NCBI RefSeq assembly: GCF_029227915.1
Contig: NC_079885.1
Location: 25,545,001-25,609,000 of the forward strand
Direction: 5' to 3'
Source: Hydractinia symbiolongicarpus
Taxonomy: Eukaryota > Cnidaria > Hydrozoa > Anthoathecata > Hydractiniidae
DNA length: 64,000 nucleotides
Translations under genes and position numbers: made by a program
Shown here: one piece after another, positions 35,901 to 48,285 of the stretch
How positions within the stretch are numbered: the first letter of the stretch is position 1
Layout of the letters: every line of letters starts with the position of its first letter
The notes under the pieces: generated by a model
The model's database searches: none
Told to the model about the DNA's origin: nothing
The model's input: only the letters and a program-made list of their open reading frames with translations

Positions 35901-38900
35901 TTTGTGATTGTATACAAATATTTCAAATTAGAACGAAAAAAAATTATCCAACCAGACAAAGTGTATGTATATTTCACAATATATCTCTTAACTTTGTTAA
36001 AGTCTTTCAATGTACTTTAGGCCCTATAAAATTTTAATCTGCTGAAAATTCTAAATCTCTGTTGACCTGCTAAAGTTTTTTCTAATATATTAATTAACGT
36101 CGACACTTGGGAGTTACCCACGTGAATGCTAATGTGTTAACCAAAATTCTTGATTCACGTCGGTAAATTTTGTATCATGCTGATAAAAGTATTGATTTTA
36201 TTTACTGGCTAAACTTCACTTACTTTTGTGTTGGAGCAAAAAATCGTGAAAAATATGTACATGTATTTAATACTGGCGTGAAATACAATTTGCCGACATG
36301 AAGCAAGCAAGCGTCATTTCACTTTGGCAATTTTAAAATGAGAAAGTGAATGTGTTACTGGCATGTAATTCTACTCTCTTTGTTTAGAAAAAAAAAACAG
36401 TAAGGCAGATTTAACATATAATTTCTGTTTTAGAATTAATACTGATTGGAAGAGTGCATTCGCTGCAATACCTGTCATTTGTTTTGGTTTTCAGGTTTGT
36501 CGTAATGTTTAAATTCTTTTTAATCTCTTCTATACTGCAACAATTTAAATCTCTTACAACTAAACTGGTTGATAGACTAATGTTTTTGATTGCAGTGTAG
36601 TAAAGTGGCGCTATGCAAAAGCTGCAGAAATGCGCAACAGAGTTTATCTATTTTGTTCAAGTTTTTCTGCAACATTTTCGGCATATTTTTGTTGCATTGT
36701 ATGTAAGAAAATGGTATAGTACGGGCTACAATCTTTTTGGTCGTAATGCAACGCAACAGATTCCATTGCGCCCACGACAGATTGCATTGCGTCCCTATGA
36801 AAATATTGCTCGTGTCCAATGCTTAACATAAGAATAAAATATATACTCAATTGGCATCATAAATAGTACAAACTATTTCCTTTTTATTCTTTTAATAAAA
36901 CGAGGACTTAGGATACCAAGCTACCAGTTGCATTAGATTGGCCCGCCGGTAAATGAAGTGAAAAAATTTTTATTGCTTATGTATTTCATTTTACATCTTA
37001 AAATCTTTTGAAAAATAAATTGTTCCTCTTCTCTTTGCTTTCAATAGAACGGGATCCCACTGTGCTTTGATTAAGTTTCATGACAGACAATGTTTTTACA
37101 TCCGATTAAATAGCAGACAAATGCTGTGGAAATGCTAAAAAGAAACCTAGCATGCGGTTATTACAAGCATCTAACATGTTTTTTTTGCATCTAGTGTCAT
37201 GTGTCATCAGTTGCAGTGTATGCAGAATTAAAAAACAGAAGCATCAAGAAATTCTTTTCGTGTGCCATGGTTGCTATGGTAGTGTGCACGATTACGTATT
37301 GTTTGTCTGGTAGTTTTGGTTACAAAACATTCGGCTCGCTAACAAAAGCCGATATTTTAGAAAATTACAGTAATGACGACACACTGGTGAACATAGCACG
37401 GATATCAATCGTGTTTATTTTGTTGTCATCATTTTCAATCGTAACCTTTTGCGCCAGGTAATATTATTGCTTCGTTGCCTTTCCTTATTTTTAAATACAA
37501 CGCTTTTCCTAGTATTTCATTAAAGGTTTACACCTTTAATGAAATACTAGCTATATTTGCTCTCATGTGTAATTTGCAGACCAGAAATACTAGGGTGCTA
37601 ACTCTCTCAGGATAGTCAAGAATTGCCAGGAATTTTTAATATATAAGCAAAATGTCCGGAAAACTTCTTGAAAATTTGATCTTTTTATGAAATGTCAGTA
37701 AAACTTTATGAAAATTTGATCTTTTTATGAAATGGCGGGAAAACTTTATGAAAATTTGATCTTTTTATGAAATGTCGGGAAAACTTTATGAAAATTTGAT
37801 CTTTTTATGAAATGTCAGGAAAACTTTATGAAAATTTGATCTTTTTATGAAATGTCGGGAAAACTTTATGAAAATTTGATCTTTTTATGAAATGTCAGGA
37901 AAACTTTATGAAAATTTGATCTTTTTATGAAATGTCAGGAAAACTTTATGAAAATTTGATCTTTTTATGAAATGTCAGGAAAACTTTATGAGAATTTGAT
38001 CTTTTTATGAAATGGCAGGAAAACTTTATGAAAATTTGATCTTTTTATGAAATGTCAGGAAAACTTTATGAAAATTTGATCTTTTTATGAAATGTCTGGA
38101 AAACTTTATGAAAATTTGATCTTTTTATGAAATATCAGGAAAACTTTATGAAAATTTGATCTTTTTATGAAATGTCAGGAAAACTTTATGAAAATTTGAT
38201 CTTTTTATGAAATGTCAGGAAAACTTTATGAAAATTTGATCTTTTTATGAAATGTCGGGAAAACTTTATGAAAATTTGATCTTTTTATGAAATGGCGGGA
38301 AAACTTTATGAAAATTTGATCTTTTTATGAAATGTCGGGAAAACTTTATGAAAATTTGATCTTTTTATGAAATGTCAGGAAAACTTTATGAAAATTTGAT
38401 CTTTTTATGAAATGTCGGGAAAACTTTATGAAAATTTGATCTTTTTATGAAATGGCGGGAAAACTTTATGAAAATTTGATCTTTTTATGAAATGTCAGGA
38501 AAACTTTATGAAAATTTGATCTTTTTATGAAATGTCAGGAAAACTTTATGAAAATTTGATCTTTTTATGAAATGTCTGGAAAACTTTATGAAAATTTGAT
38601 CTTGTATGAAATGTCAGGAAAACTTTATGAAAATTTGATCTTTTTATGAAATGGCGGGAAAACTTTATGAAAATTTGATCTTTTTATGAAATGTCAGGAA
38701 AACTTTATGAAAATTTGATCTTTTTATGAAATGGCAGGAAAACTTTATGAAAATTTGATCTTTTTATGAAATATCAGGAAAACTTTATGAAAATTTGATC
38801 TTTTTATGAAATGGCAGGAAAACTTTATGAAAATTTGATCTTTTTATGAAATGTCGGGAAAACTTTATGAAAATTTGATCTTTTTATGAAATGTCAGGAA

Positions 38901-41900
38901 AACTTTATGAAAATTTGATCTTTTTATGAAATGTCAGGAAAACTTTATGAAAATTTGATCTTTTTATGAAATGTCGGGAAAACTTTATGAAAATTTGATC
39001 TTTTTATGAAATGTCAGGAAAACTTTATGAAAATTTGATCTTTTTATGAAATGTCGGGAAAACTTTATGAAAATTTGATCTTTTTATGAAATGTCAGGAA
39101 AACTTTATGAAAATTTGATCTTTTTATGAAATGTCGGGAAAACTTTATGAAAATTTGATCTTTTTATGAAATGTCAGGAAAACTTTATGAAAATTTGATC
39201 TTTTTATGAAATGTCGGGAAAACTTTATGAAAATTTGATCTTTTTATGAAATGTCAGGAAAACTTTATGAAAATTTGATCTTTTTATGAAATGTCAGGAA
39301 AACTTTATGAAAATTTGATCTTTTTTTGAAATGTCGGGAAAACTTTATGAAAATTTGATCTTTTTATGAAATGTCAGGAAAACTTTATGAAAATTTGATC
39401 TTTTTATGAAATGTCAGGAAAACTTTATGAAAATTTGATCTTTTTATGAAATGTCAGGAAAACTTTATGAAAATTTGATCTTTTTATGAAATGTCGGGAA
39501 AACTTTATGAAAATTTGATCTTTTTATGAAATGTCGGGAAACTTTATGAAAATTTGATCTTTTTATGAAATGGCGGGAAAACTTTATGAAAATTTGATCT
39601 TTTTATGAAATGTCAGGAAAACTTTATGAAAATTTGATCTTTTTATGAAATGTCGGGAAAACTTTATGAAAATTTGATCTTTTTATGAAATGTCAGGAAA
39701 ACTTTATGAAAATTTGATCTTTTTATGAAATGTCGGGAAAACTTTATGAAAATTTGATCTTTTTATGAAATGTCAGGAAAACTTTATGAAAATTTGATCT
39801 TTTTATGAAATGTCAGGAAAACTTTATGAAAATTTGATCTTTTTATGAAATGTCAGGAAAACTTTATGAGAATTTGATCTTTTTATGAAATGGCAGGAAA
39901 ACTTTATGAAAATTTGATCTTTTTATGAAATGTCAGGAAAACTTTATGAAAATTTGATCTTTTTATGAAATGTCTGGAAAACTTTATGAAAATTTGATCT
40001 TTTTATGAAATATCAGGAAAACTTTATGAAAATTTGATCTTTTTATGAAATGTCAGGAAAACTTTATGAAAATTTGATCTTTTTATGAAATGTCAGGAAA
40101 ACTTTATGAAAATTTGATCTTTTTATGAAATGTCGGGAAAACTTTATGAAAATTTGATCTTTTTATGAAATGGCGGGAAAACTTTATGAAAATTTGATCT
40201 TTTTATGAAATGTCGGGAAAACTTTATGAAAATTTGATCTTTTTATGAAATGTCAGGAAAACTTTATGAAAATTTGATCTTTTTATGAAATGTCGGGAAA
40301 ACTTTATGAAAATTTGATCTTTTTATGAAATGGCGGGAAAACTTTATGAAAATTTGATCTTTTTATGAAATGTCAGGAAAACTTTATGAAAATTTGATCT
40401 TTTTATGAAATGTCAGGAAAACTTTATGAAAATTTGATCTTTTTATGAAATGTCTGGAAAACTTTATGAAAATTTGATCTTGTATGAAATGTCAGGAAAA
40501 CTTTATGAAAATTTGATCTTTTTATGAAATGGCGGGAAAACTTTATGAAAATTTGATCTTTTTATGAAATGTCAGGAAAACTTTATGAAAATTTGATCTT
40601 TTTATGAAATGGCAGGAAAACTTTATGAAAATTTGATCTTTTTATGAAATGTCAGGAAAACTTTATGAAAATTTGATCTTTTTATGAAATGTCAGGAAAA
40701 CTTTATGAAAATTTGATCTTTTTATGAAATGTCAGGAAAACTTTATGAAAATTTGATCTTTTTATGAAATGTCGGGAAAACTTTATGAAAATTTGATCTT
40801 TTTATGAAATGTCGGGAAACTTTATGAAAATTTGATCTTTTTATGAAATGGCGGGAAAACTTTATGAAAATTTGATCTTTTTATGAAATGTCAGGAAAAC
40901 TTTATGAAAATTTGATCTTTTTATGAAATGTCGGGAAAACTTTATGAAAATTTGATCTTTTTATGAAATGTCAGGAAAACTTTATGAAAATTTGATCTTT
41001 TTATGAAATGTCGGGAAAACTTTATGAAAATTTGATCTTTTTATGAAATGTCAGGAAAACTTTATGAAAATTTGATCTTTTTATGAAATGTCAGGAAAAC
41101 TTTATGAAAATTTGATCTTTTTATGAAATGTCAGGAAAACTTTATGAGAATTTGATCTTTTTATGAAATGGCAGGAAAACTTTATGAAAATTTGATCTTT
41201 TTATGAAATGTCAGGAAAACTTTATGAAAATTTGATCTTTTTATGAAATGTCTGGAAAACTTTATGAAAATTTGATCTTTTTATGAAATATCAGGAAAAC
41301 TTTATGAAAATTTGATCTTTTTATGAAATGTCAGGAAAACTTTATGAAAATTTGATCTTTTTATGAAATGTCAGGAAAACTTTATGAAAATTTGATCTTT
41401 TTATGAAATGTCGGGAAAACTTTATGAAAATTTGATCTTTTTATGAAATGGCGGGAAAACTTTATGAAAATTTGATCTTTTTATGAAATGTCGGGAAAAC
41501 TTTATGAAAATTTGATCTTTTTATGAAATGTCAGGAAAACTTTATGAAAATTTGATCTTTTTATGAAATGTCGGGAAAACTTTATGAAAATTTGATCTTT
41601 TTATGAAATGGCGGGAAAACTTTATGAAAATTTGATCTTTTTATGAAATGTCAGGAAAACTTTATGAAAATTTGATCTTTTTATGAAATGTCAGGAAAAC
41701 TTTATGAAAATTTGATCTTTTTATGAAATGTCTGGAAAACTTTATGAAAATTTGATCTTGTATGAAATGTCAGGAAAACTTTATGAAAATTTGATCTTTT
41801 TATGAAATGGCGGGAAAACTTTATGAAAATTTGATCTTTTTATGAAATGTCAGGAAAACTTTATGAAAATTTGATCTTTTTATGAAATGGCAGGAAAACT

Positions 41901-43701
41901 TTATGAAAATTTGATCTTTTTATGAAATATCAGGAAAACTTTATGAAAATTTGATCTTTTTATGAAATGGCAGGAAAACTTTATGAAAATTTGATCTTTT
42001 TATGAAATGTCGGGAAAACTTTATGAAAATTTGATCTTTTTATGAAATGTCAGGAAAACTTTATGAAAATTTGATCTTTTTATGAAATGTCAGGAAAACT
42101 TTATGAAAATTTGATCTTTTTATGAAATGTCGGGAAAACTTTATGAAAATTTGATCTTTTTATGAAATGTCAGGAAAACTTTATGAAAATTTGATCTTTT
42201 TATGAAATGTCGGGAAAACTTTATGAAAATTTGATCTTTTTATGAAATGTCAGGAAAACTTTATGAAAATTTGATCTTTTTATGAAATGTCGGGAAAACT
42301 TTATGAAAATTTGATCTTTTTATGAAATGTCAGGAAAACTTTATGAAAATTTGATCTTTTTATGAAATGTCGGGAAAACTTTATGAAAATTTGATCTTTT
42401 TATGAAATGTCAGGAAAACTTTATGAAAATTTGATCTTTTTATGAAATGTCAGGAAAACTTTATGAAAATTTGATCTTTTTATGAAATGTCAGGAAAACT
42501 TTATGAAAATTTGATCTTTTTATGAAATGTCAGGAAAACTTTATGAAAATTTGATCTTTTTATGAAATGTCAGGAAAACTTTATGAAAATTTGATCTTTT
42601 TATGAAATATCAGAAAAATGTCAGTATTTCATACCTTTTACTAAATCCCCGTAATGCATATGCTTTACAATGTCAGTTTTTATCTTCAACTTGTATTTGG
42701 TTCACCCTTTGTTTCTTTGTTTCTTCATGTATATTGCATTTTTTCAGCTAGTTTATCAGCAAAAGATCAGAACAGTCAGAAAAATCGAGGTCCACTTTTG
42801 AGTGGACACCGTGAATCCATTGATAATATCCATTGATACAAAGCCGAGTTACATTAGTCTAAACCCAGCAAATATTCTAAGTTAATCTTATTTTATTTTT
42901 AATTTTTAGAACGGTAATTGATGGTATGGTGTTGTCAGTGCGTAACATGACTGTAGAAGAAGGCGAACCCACTGAGCGACGTCGCCGTGTTATAGTAACA
43001 CTATGCTGGTTTGCCGCGTGTTTATTTATCGCGTCAGTGGTGCCAGATATTGGTGTTGCTATCGCAGTGATAGGGGGTATCGCTTCTCTCTTCATTTTCG
43101 TATTTCCAGGTATACTTTTTATTTCGCGCGTATTTTACACAAGCAATCATTTTTACACTGTACTGAAATAAGCAAAATAACGAAGCAACTTTAGTATCAA
43201 CAGTATTGTGTCCACTCTGGGCTGCGGTTTTCAAAATACATTGACTTATACATTGACTTGCATTCTTTTGGTGTTTCCTAAGATAATCGGTTATACTCAT
43301 CACTTTTTTCTGATTTTGACATTTATATTTATTTAGTCTGGGTATAAGATAAAAATTTGACATGAAATTAAACAATTGGAAATGCTTACTGGCATTTCTT
43401 TACCAAGTTTTTTGATAATATAAATCTTTAGCAGTTTTAATCAAGTTAAGGCAATTATACAGCAACTTAAGTACTAGGTCTCAAACACATTTTTGGTAAC
43501 CATGGCAACTGTTTAATCATATTTTTTTTTTTAGGGTTGTGCTTACTGCAGACTGTCGACTTGAAAAAACGAAAACTCTCTCCTACAGATATCTGCTTCG
43601 TTGTTATATCTGTAGTGTATTTAGTTGTTGGAGCGTTCATATTTGGAGAAGTGACGACACTGGCTTTGCAGAGTGATATTACTGGTAAACAATTACAATA
43701 A
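32973..43701 (+). CDS. SLC38A7: Sodium-coupled neutral amino acid transporter, SNAT7-like
   Basis: Eight exons join in phase to 480 residues: 32973-33299, 33372-33570, 35034-35163, 35867-35962, 36434-36494, 37195-37457, 42910-43109 and 43535-43701 (TAA). A polar cytosolic tail of about 70 residues precedes TM1, F-L-I-A-N-A-A-L-G-A-G-L-L-N-F-P; Asn81 is in the place of the sodium-site Asn of SNATs. Further hallmarks are W-Y-T-D-K-R-F, F-G-F-Q-C-H-V-S-S-V-A-V-Y (exon 5/6 junction), an R-R-R-R-V loop, and the terminal G-G-I-A-S-L-F-I-F-V-F-P-G-L-C and V-G-A-F-I-F-G. These fit the amino-acid transporter family (PF01490) with about 11 membrane segments, and SLC38A7 best; human SNAT7 is the lysosomal glutamine/asparagine exporter (established). 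SLC38A8-type assignment is the alternative. Intron 6 is 5.4 kb, mostly satellite. Confidence 0.92.
34150..34450. repeat. Divergent copy of the 53338-54089 element interior
   Basis: Segments such as ccattatctgctt, then ttgaagtttttgacag and aaataaaagttatt, appear in the same order and spacing in the piggyBac-like element near 53545-53640 with slight changes. This intron 2 stretch is therefore an older member of the same repeat family. The ends are not preserved. Confidence 0.6.
35550..35611. repeat. Imperfect inverted repeat in intron 3
   Basis: Arms tttcaaagggaaggctatat and its near complement (atatagcctttcctttgac) are separated by a short loop around ggggtactttacc. It resembles the other fold-back repeats in this window. 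Confidence 0.65.
37509..37550. repeat. Perfect 19-bp inverted repeat, 4-base loop
   Basis: CTAGTATTTCATTAAAGGT, loop TTAC, then the exact reverse complement. It starts 52 bases after the donor of SLC38A7 exon 6 and precedes the minisatellite by about 100 bases. Confidence 0.9.
37652..42617. repeat. 40-bp minisatellite, about 124 copies, with higher-order structure
   Basis: The unit is 40 bp: aaactttatgaaaatttgat followed by ctttttatgaaatgtcagga. It runs head to tail through intron 6 of the SLC38A7-like gene. Most variation is at one position, gtcagga/gtcggga/ggcggga/gtctgga. Rare marker variants recur at long intervals: cttgtatg at 38601, 40479 and 41757, gagaattt near 37988, 39867 and 41147, and a one-A deletion near 39537 and 40812. 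The spacings 1878 and 1278 show segmental duplications of whole blocks inside the array. Confidence 0.97.
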
Positions 43702-43850
43702 CCAACTTTTGAACACATCTTCGAACCTCAAATTTCAAAAAATAATAATATAGAACTTCATAATTTAAATTTTTGTAAGTATAAAAATGGTTTCTTAGTT
43801 AAGTGACTTTCCTTGTGAAACCCACTCCAACGTTATGTTGTTCGTACGCG

Positions 43851-44116
43851 TATTAATATCGCGCGGAGAAAAAATCTATTTCGCGCTTACTAGTTTTCGC
43901 GCGGGAAAAAAATCTATTTCGCACATACTAGTTTTCGCGCGGAAAAAAAATCTATTGCGCGCGTACTAATTTTCGCGCAAGTAACTAGGAAAAAAAAAGA
44001 AAAATACGTTTAATTTAAACTAAAGAATTATATTTTACTTCTTAATTTTTATCGTAATAACGAACTATTTTTTCTAGAATGCGCGAGAATAAATACGCGC
44101 GGAAATCAGTACGAAT
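43851..44116. repeat. CG-rich repeat block with inverted ends
   Basis: About three tandem copies of a 38-bp unit containing cgcgcggaaaaaaaatctat and tactagttttcgcg, followed by AT-rich filler and a cgcgag/cgcgcgg end. The outer ends TTCGTAC and GTACGAA are inverted. It lies just 3' of the SLC38A7-like stop codon. Probably an old MITE; the terminal repeat is too short to be sure. Confidence 0.5.
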
Positions 44117-46271
44117 AAAGTATTGTTGAAGTAGGAAACGAGACATTTACATTTCGAAAATATATTTTTTTCCATGATTTTTATATTTTATATGGTATAA
44201 TAATCCTTAAAATGTAGGTACATTTTAACTGAAAAGTTTGCAAGTATCTCTGTACGCAAAAAAAACAAAAAAAAAACGTTTTCGTGAATTTGTGTTATAT
44301 TGGCTTTTTTTCGTGCGAAAAACTAAAGTCAGTTTCCACAACAACTTGACTGACTTTAATCTTTGATACTCACTTAGCTGACTATCAGAACTTTCAGTGC
44401 TTTTAAAAATGACATAAAATCGAAAAGAGTGCGCTACACCTCAATGTGAAGTTCAAATTTTACCGCCTACTCAAATTTTTCATCGGCCTTGGATGACGAA
44501 GGCAAGTCTTTTTTTTTACAAGAGAACTTTGTTACTTGCTGAACGAAATTTAGTTAGCAAATAATTCACATCCAAGAGAATAAACGACAATAAAACCTCT
44601 ATAATACCCTCTATCAGTGAAGACTAACTTAAATCCCAAAGCAAAAAAGATGTGACGTTTGTGTGACTGGCTAGTGTAGTGTAGATTCAGCTTTTTTTTT
44701 GTTTTTTAAACTAATTGTTGACATTCGTATACTTTTTACATATTTTAGCATGTATAAAAAAATAGCATGAATTTTAAAATTTTGATAAAGAATATAATAT
44801 TGCACAAAACGACCAATGATTTGTAATCTTTGCGTTGTTTAACCAGGGTTGTCAACACTGGGGAGAGAGGCAGGGGTGGCAATCAGTATCACTGTTATAC
44901 ACTCCTAATTATTTTAATTTATATAACAACATTGTCATCAATATGGTTATAAAATTCCCCAAAAGAAACAGATCTTATTTTTACCTTTAGTCCCAGAATT
45001 TAAATATACCAAAAAGTGCCAAAGAGCCCAGGGACAAGATTGCCAAATAAGTACAATTGAGACCCCAGGTATAACTACAGTAATTTGCGGATTATATAGA
45101 AAAATTTGAAAATGTCTGAAGTAGAAAAATGTAAAAATACGGATTAATATTTTTTGTCGTCATACTGTTTTTTTAATGTCTTATAGGAGCGTTTTAGTGA
45201 AAAATTTCATTTGGTGAAAAAAAGTTGTCTATCCTATTGAGTGTGCTATCCGTTCCAAGTACCACTGTCCGTTTTATAGAGCTGACCGCTTTATGGAGAC
45301 TTTTATAAGCGTTTACTTAGACCTGTTTGTTCGAAGTACCAATGTCCGTTTTTTGATAAAACTTTTATGCTTTAGACAGTTACCGCTTCAGCGGGATTCC
45401 ACCGTACAATATAAGTAAGTTATAACGTTCTCGAATTAAATTCTTTGAACAATTTTTTGACGTTCGTTTTTTTAAGGTACAAAGTCCTTTAGGCGTATGC
45501 GTGCATAATATGACGGATTTCCTCGAGTTCTTCTTTACCGTGCATTCCACACCCAATCTACCACTGGACGTCACACGCCTTCCATTGATGTTAAGATATA
45601 TTGCGGCGATAAACTTTCACGATCAACCATTATTAAATTTTTGTGGCCCCTGACTTCCGCGATTCGGACCAAAAACCGCGTAACTTTGTTTCCATTTTCA
45701 AAGTAACAGTTGTGTATATTTGGAATATAAGTTGTAAAGTTATGGGATTATGGAAAAAATTTGTTCAAAAACTTCACCGATACTCAGCACAACCCTCTAT
45801 GTTTTATTTCTTCTCTGAATCTTTAAATAATTCTGCAACGTAGGATGTTCTTGACAATCATTGCGTGTCAGTTAACTAATTTGCCCAGGGAGAAGAGTAC
45901 AGTATGGCTACCTTGGGTGGAAACTATCTAGGGAGTTTTATCAAACAGAAATTAACGGTGGCAATTGTTCGGGGAGAAATATGGCGCAAGGACTTTTCTT
46001 GGAACTCTGAAAGCTTTTAAAATGGTATATCCGAAAGAAGTAAAGCCACTTGACAATGTCTGGAGATTACATTTGTCTCGTTTTATCACATTTTTTAATG
46101 ACAAAAAAACCTGTTTTTTATAAAAAAAAATTTTGTTCTACAAGGCTATATTTACACTAAATATAAGACAATAAGCAATAATTTATTTCACCTTCTTATT
46201 CTAGTCACATTAAAAAAATAATATTAATAGTAATTAACAGATATTTACAAAGGTTCCGCTCCAAAGTAAAG
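44117..46271. other. Intergenic between convergent SLC38A7 and SSNA1 genes
   Basis: Holds the 3' UTRs of both genes and the transposon remnant at 45180-45420. No exon recognised. A 9-bp stem (aaagtcagt/actgacttt) lies at about 44324-44356. Confidence 0.45.
45180..45415 (-). mobile_element. Fragment of a Tc1/pogo-type MITE
   Basis: On the minus strand the segment begins ggtggaatcccgctgaagcg and contains two copies of aaacggaca(t/g)tggtac-like words and a tataaaacggacagtggtac word. This resembles the widespread invertebrate MITE whose ends read CAGTGGAACCYCGCTTAACGG with internal TATAACGGACA repeats. The other terminus was not located. Confidence 0.45.
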
Positions 46272-47510
46272 TTACGTGTCGGTTTTAACAGCTTGTGGTT
46301 CTTTCCCGACTTCTTTCTTTAACGCATGAAGTAATGTTTGAGAACTTTCCAGAATCTAAAACATATTTTCTTGTAGCTACAATCTTATCAAAATAACTTG
46401 ATGCTAGTTATCCCCTCCCCCCTCCTGAATCTACCCATCGCTTCTCTTCAACTTTTTCGTCAAGGTATTTTCGTACACTGTTGCTGCCTGCTGCCTAAGT
46501 TTTTACTTACAGTCAACCGAAAAATATTTTTTATTCACCTAAACAAGGGGTTTCCGCGCTGTCACACGGAGCATTAGCGCCCGTTCTTGAACGTTTAAAA
46601 TTTGTGCAGTCCTAAGCAAAACTCAAGGTGTTACAAAACCATTTCCTTTTTTCTCTGACTAATCCGAAAATACTTATTTGCCGACTTTCTGTGGCCATGT
46701 TGCAATTTAACGTACTGAAATTAAAGTCATTAAGGATTCTCAGATTTTTACAAAAATAGAATTCAAAACAATGGAATGGAATGGTAAAAAACCTCTTTCG
46801 TCTACTTACCTTCATATAAGCTGTTTCTGTTTCTGATATTGTCCTATCATACTCAGTCTGTGCAGCGTATTTCTTAGATAAACTTTCTGTTATTTTTGCC
46901 AGTCTTTCAGTAAGTATTCTTATATCGTTTTGAATTTTTCGTTTTTCTTCTTCCTCGTTGAGAATTTGGCGATGCAGCTCGTCTCTTTTCGTGCACAAGT
47001 CTTCTATACCTAGAAAAAAAGATCATGTGCTTTTGTAATTGCTTGTTTATATTACCCAAGAAAGCTAAATTATTGAAGAGATGAAGAAACAACAGTAACA
47101 ACAGCAACAACAAAAAACAACAACAACAAAAACAACTACAGGAACAACAACAACAACGACGACGACGACGACGACGACAACGACGACAACAACAACAACA
47201 ACAACAAAAACAACTACAGGAACAACAACAACAACGACGATGACAACGACGACAACAACAACAACAACGACAACAACGACGACGACAACAACAACGACGA
47301 CGACGACAAAAAAAACAACAACAACAACGACGACGACAACGACGACGACAAAAACAACAACAACAACAACGACGACGCCGACGACCACAACAACAACAAT
47401 AAAAAACAAAAAACAACATCAACAACATCACAAACAAACAAACAAAGGCAACACTTACATTTTACCAATTCATTGTTATACAGCTGCAAAGCAGCTCCTT
47501 GATTTGACAT
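46272..47510 (-). CDS. SSNA1: SSNA1 / NA14 / DIP13 microtubule-associated coiled-coil protein
   Basis: Three exons, 47510-47459, 47009-46810 and 46355-46272 (TAA), join in phase (AAAT|GTAAGT; CTAG|GTATAG; AAG|GTAAGT) to 111 residues; human SSNA1 has 119. The start M-S-N-Q-G-A-A-L-Q-L-Y-N-N-E-L-V-K is nearly invariant in the family. A single long coiled coil follows, with E-E-K-R-K-I-Q-N-D-I and L-T-E-R-L-A-K-I, and then the conserved E-Y-D-R-T-I-S-E-T-E-T-A-Y-M-K-I-L-E-S-S-Q-T-L-L. The protein forms fibrils at centrosomes, basal bodies and axonemes and binds microtubules (established for the family; Chlamydomonas DIP13). An acceptor-like AG lies 16 nt before the ATG. Intron 1 contains a long triplet microsatellite. 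Confidence 0.95.
47085..47440. repeat. (AAC)n/(GAC)n triplet microsatellite in SSNA1 intron 1
   Basis: More than 300 bp of interleaved AAC, ACA and ACG triplets, with a repeated block acaacaaaaacaactacagg at about 47118 and 47200. Long open frames (poly-Val, poly-Cys/Arg, poly-Leu/Ser, poly-Thr) on both strands are artefacts of the triplet period. Confidence 0.95.
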
Positions 47511-47526
47511 TACTGTTAATTATATT

Positions 47527-48285
47527 CTAAAAAAAGTTTTATCCGTTTTCAAAAGAAGATTCTCGCAAGGAATACTAGCCATACATCAATTTTAGAAATT
47601 TGGTGTTGCGTATTAAAATTAACATGTCAATTAAAACCATTTTGAGACTTAAATTTATGACTAAAAGCCTAAAATTATCAAATAAAAATCACTGCAGTAA
47701 CTATATTTTTTTAAAAGCATAACTTTTAAAAGCATATTTAGGCTCGGAGGAAGTTTATAGGCATATGCTAGAGATTGTCTCCACGATCGTGTCAAATTTG
47801 ATCGTTTTAATTCGTATAAATTTTTTTTAAAAAGATCTCTGTACGAATTTAAAATGATTTGAAACGATTGAAACCAAAAATTCGTATCCCATTCGTATCA
47901 ATATTTATAAATTTGCTTAAAAATCGTTTCATTTCAATCTAATGTGCGTGTTTTTTTCTTGTGTTATGGGTGTTTCAATTACACGTATAGCAAAGACTGA
48001 ACACTTGGTCTTGTCTAGTTATATGTAAATGATTTAGTAAAGGACCATTTCATCTATCAATAACATGCAAGAAAATGTTTAGGTTTTTAATTCGTTTCTC
48101 AATAAGCATAATGTAAGCATACTCTAAGCCTGATTGCATTTTTAACATAAATATATTTATATGCTTATGAAACGTATAATATAGATTGTCAAAAACCGAA
48201 ACAGTAAGGTTTTTTAAAGATTATCAGAAAATATAAAGTAAAATTTACAAAACATTCTAATCTAAAACGCATTAAAAATATTTAT
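47527..48285. other. Spacer between PrimPol and SSNA1
   Basis: Both genes run on the minus strand, so this holds the PrimPol 3' UTR and the SSNA1 upstream region. It is AT-rich with repeated tcgtttcaa/attcgtat words at 47795-47935. No gene seen. Confidence 0.45.

Noticed and set aside
36577-36850. Open frames on both strands in an SLC38A7 intron
   Set aside because: They overlap each other, lie inside an intron with consistent splice phases, and look like a dispersed repeat.
37652-42617. CRISPR-like array
   Set aside because: Units are contiguous 40-bp tandem repeats with no unique spacers, in an animal intron.
46907-47530. Poly-Cys/Arg, poly-Val and poly-Thr frames
   Set aside because: Triplet microsatellite artefacts inside SSNA1 intron 1.
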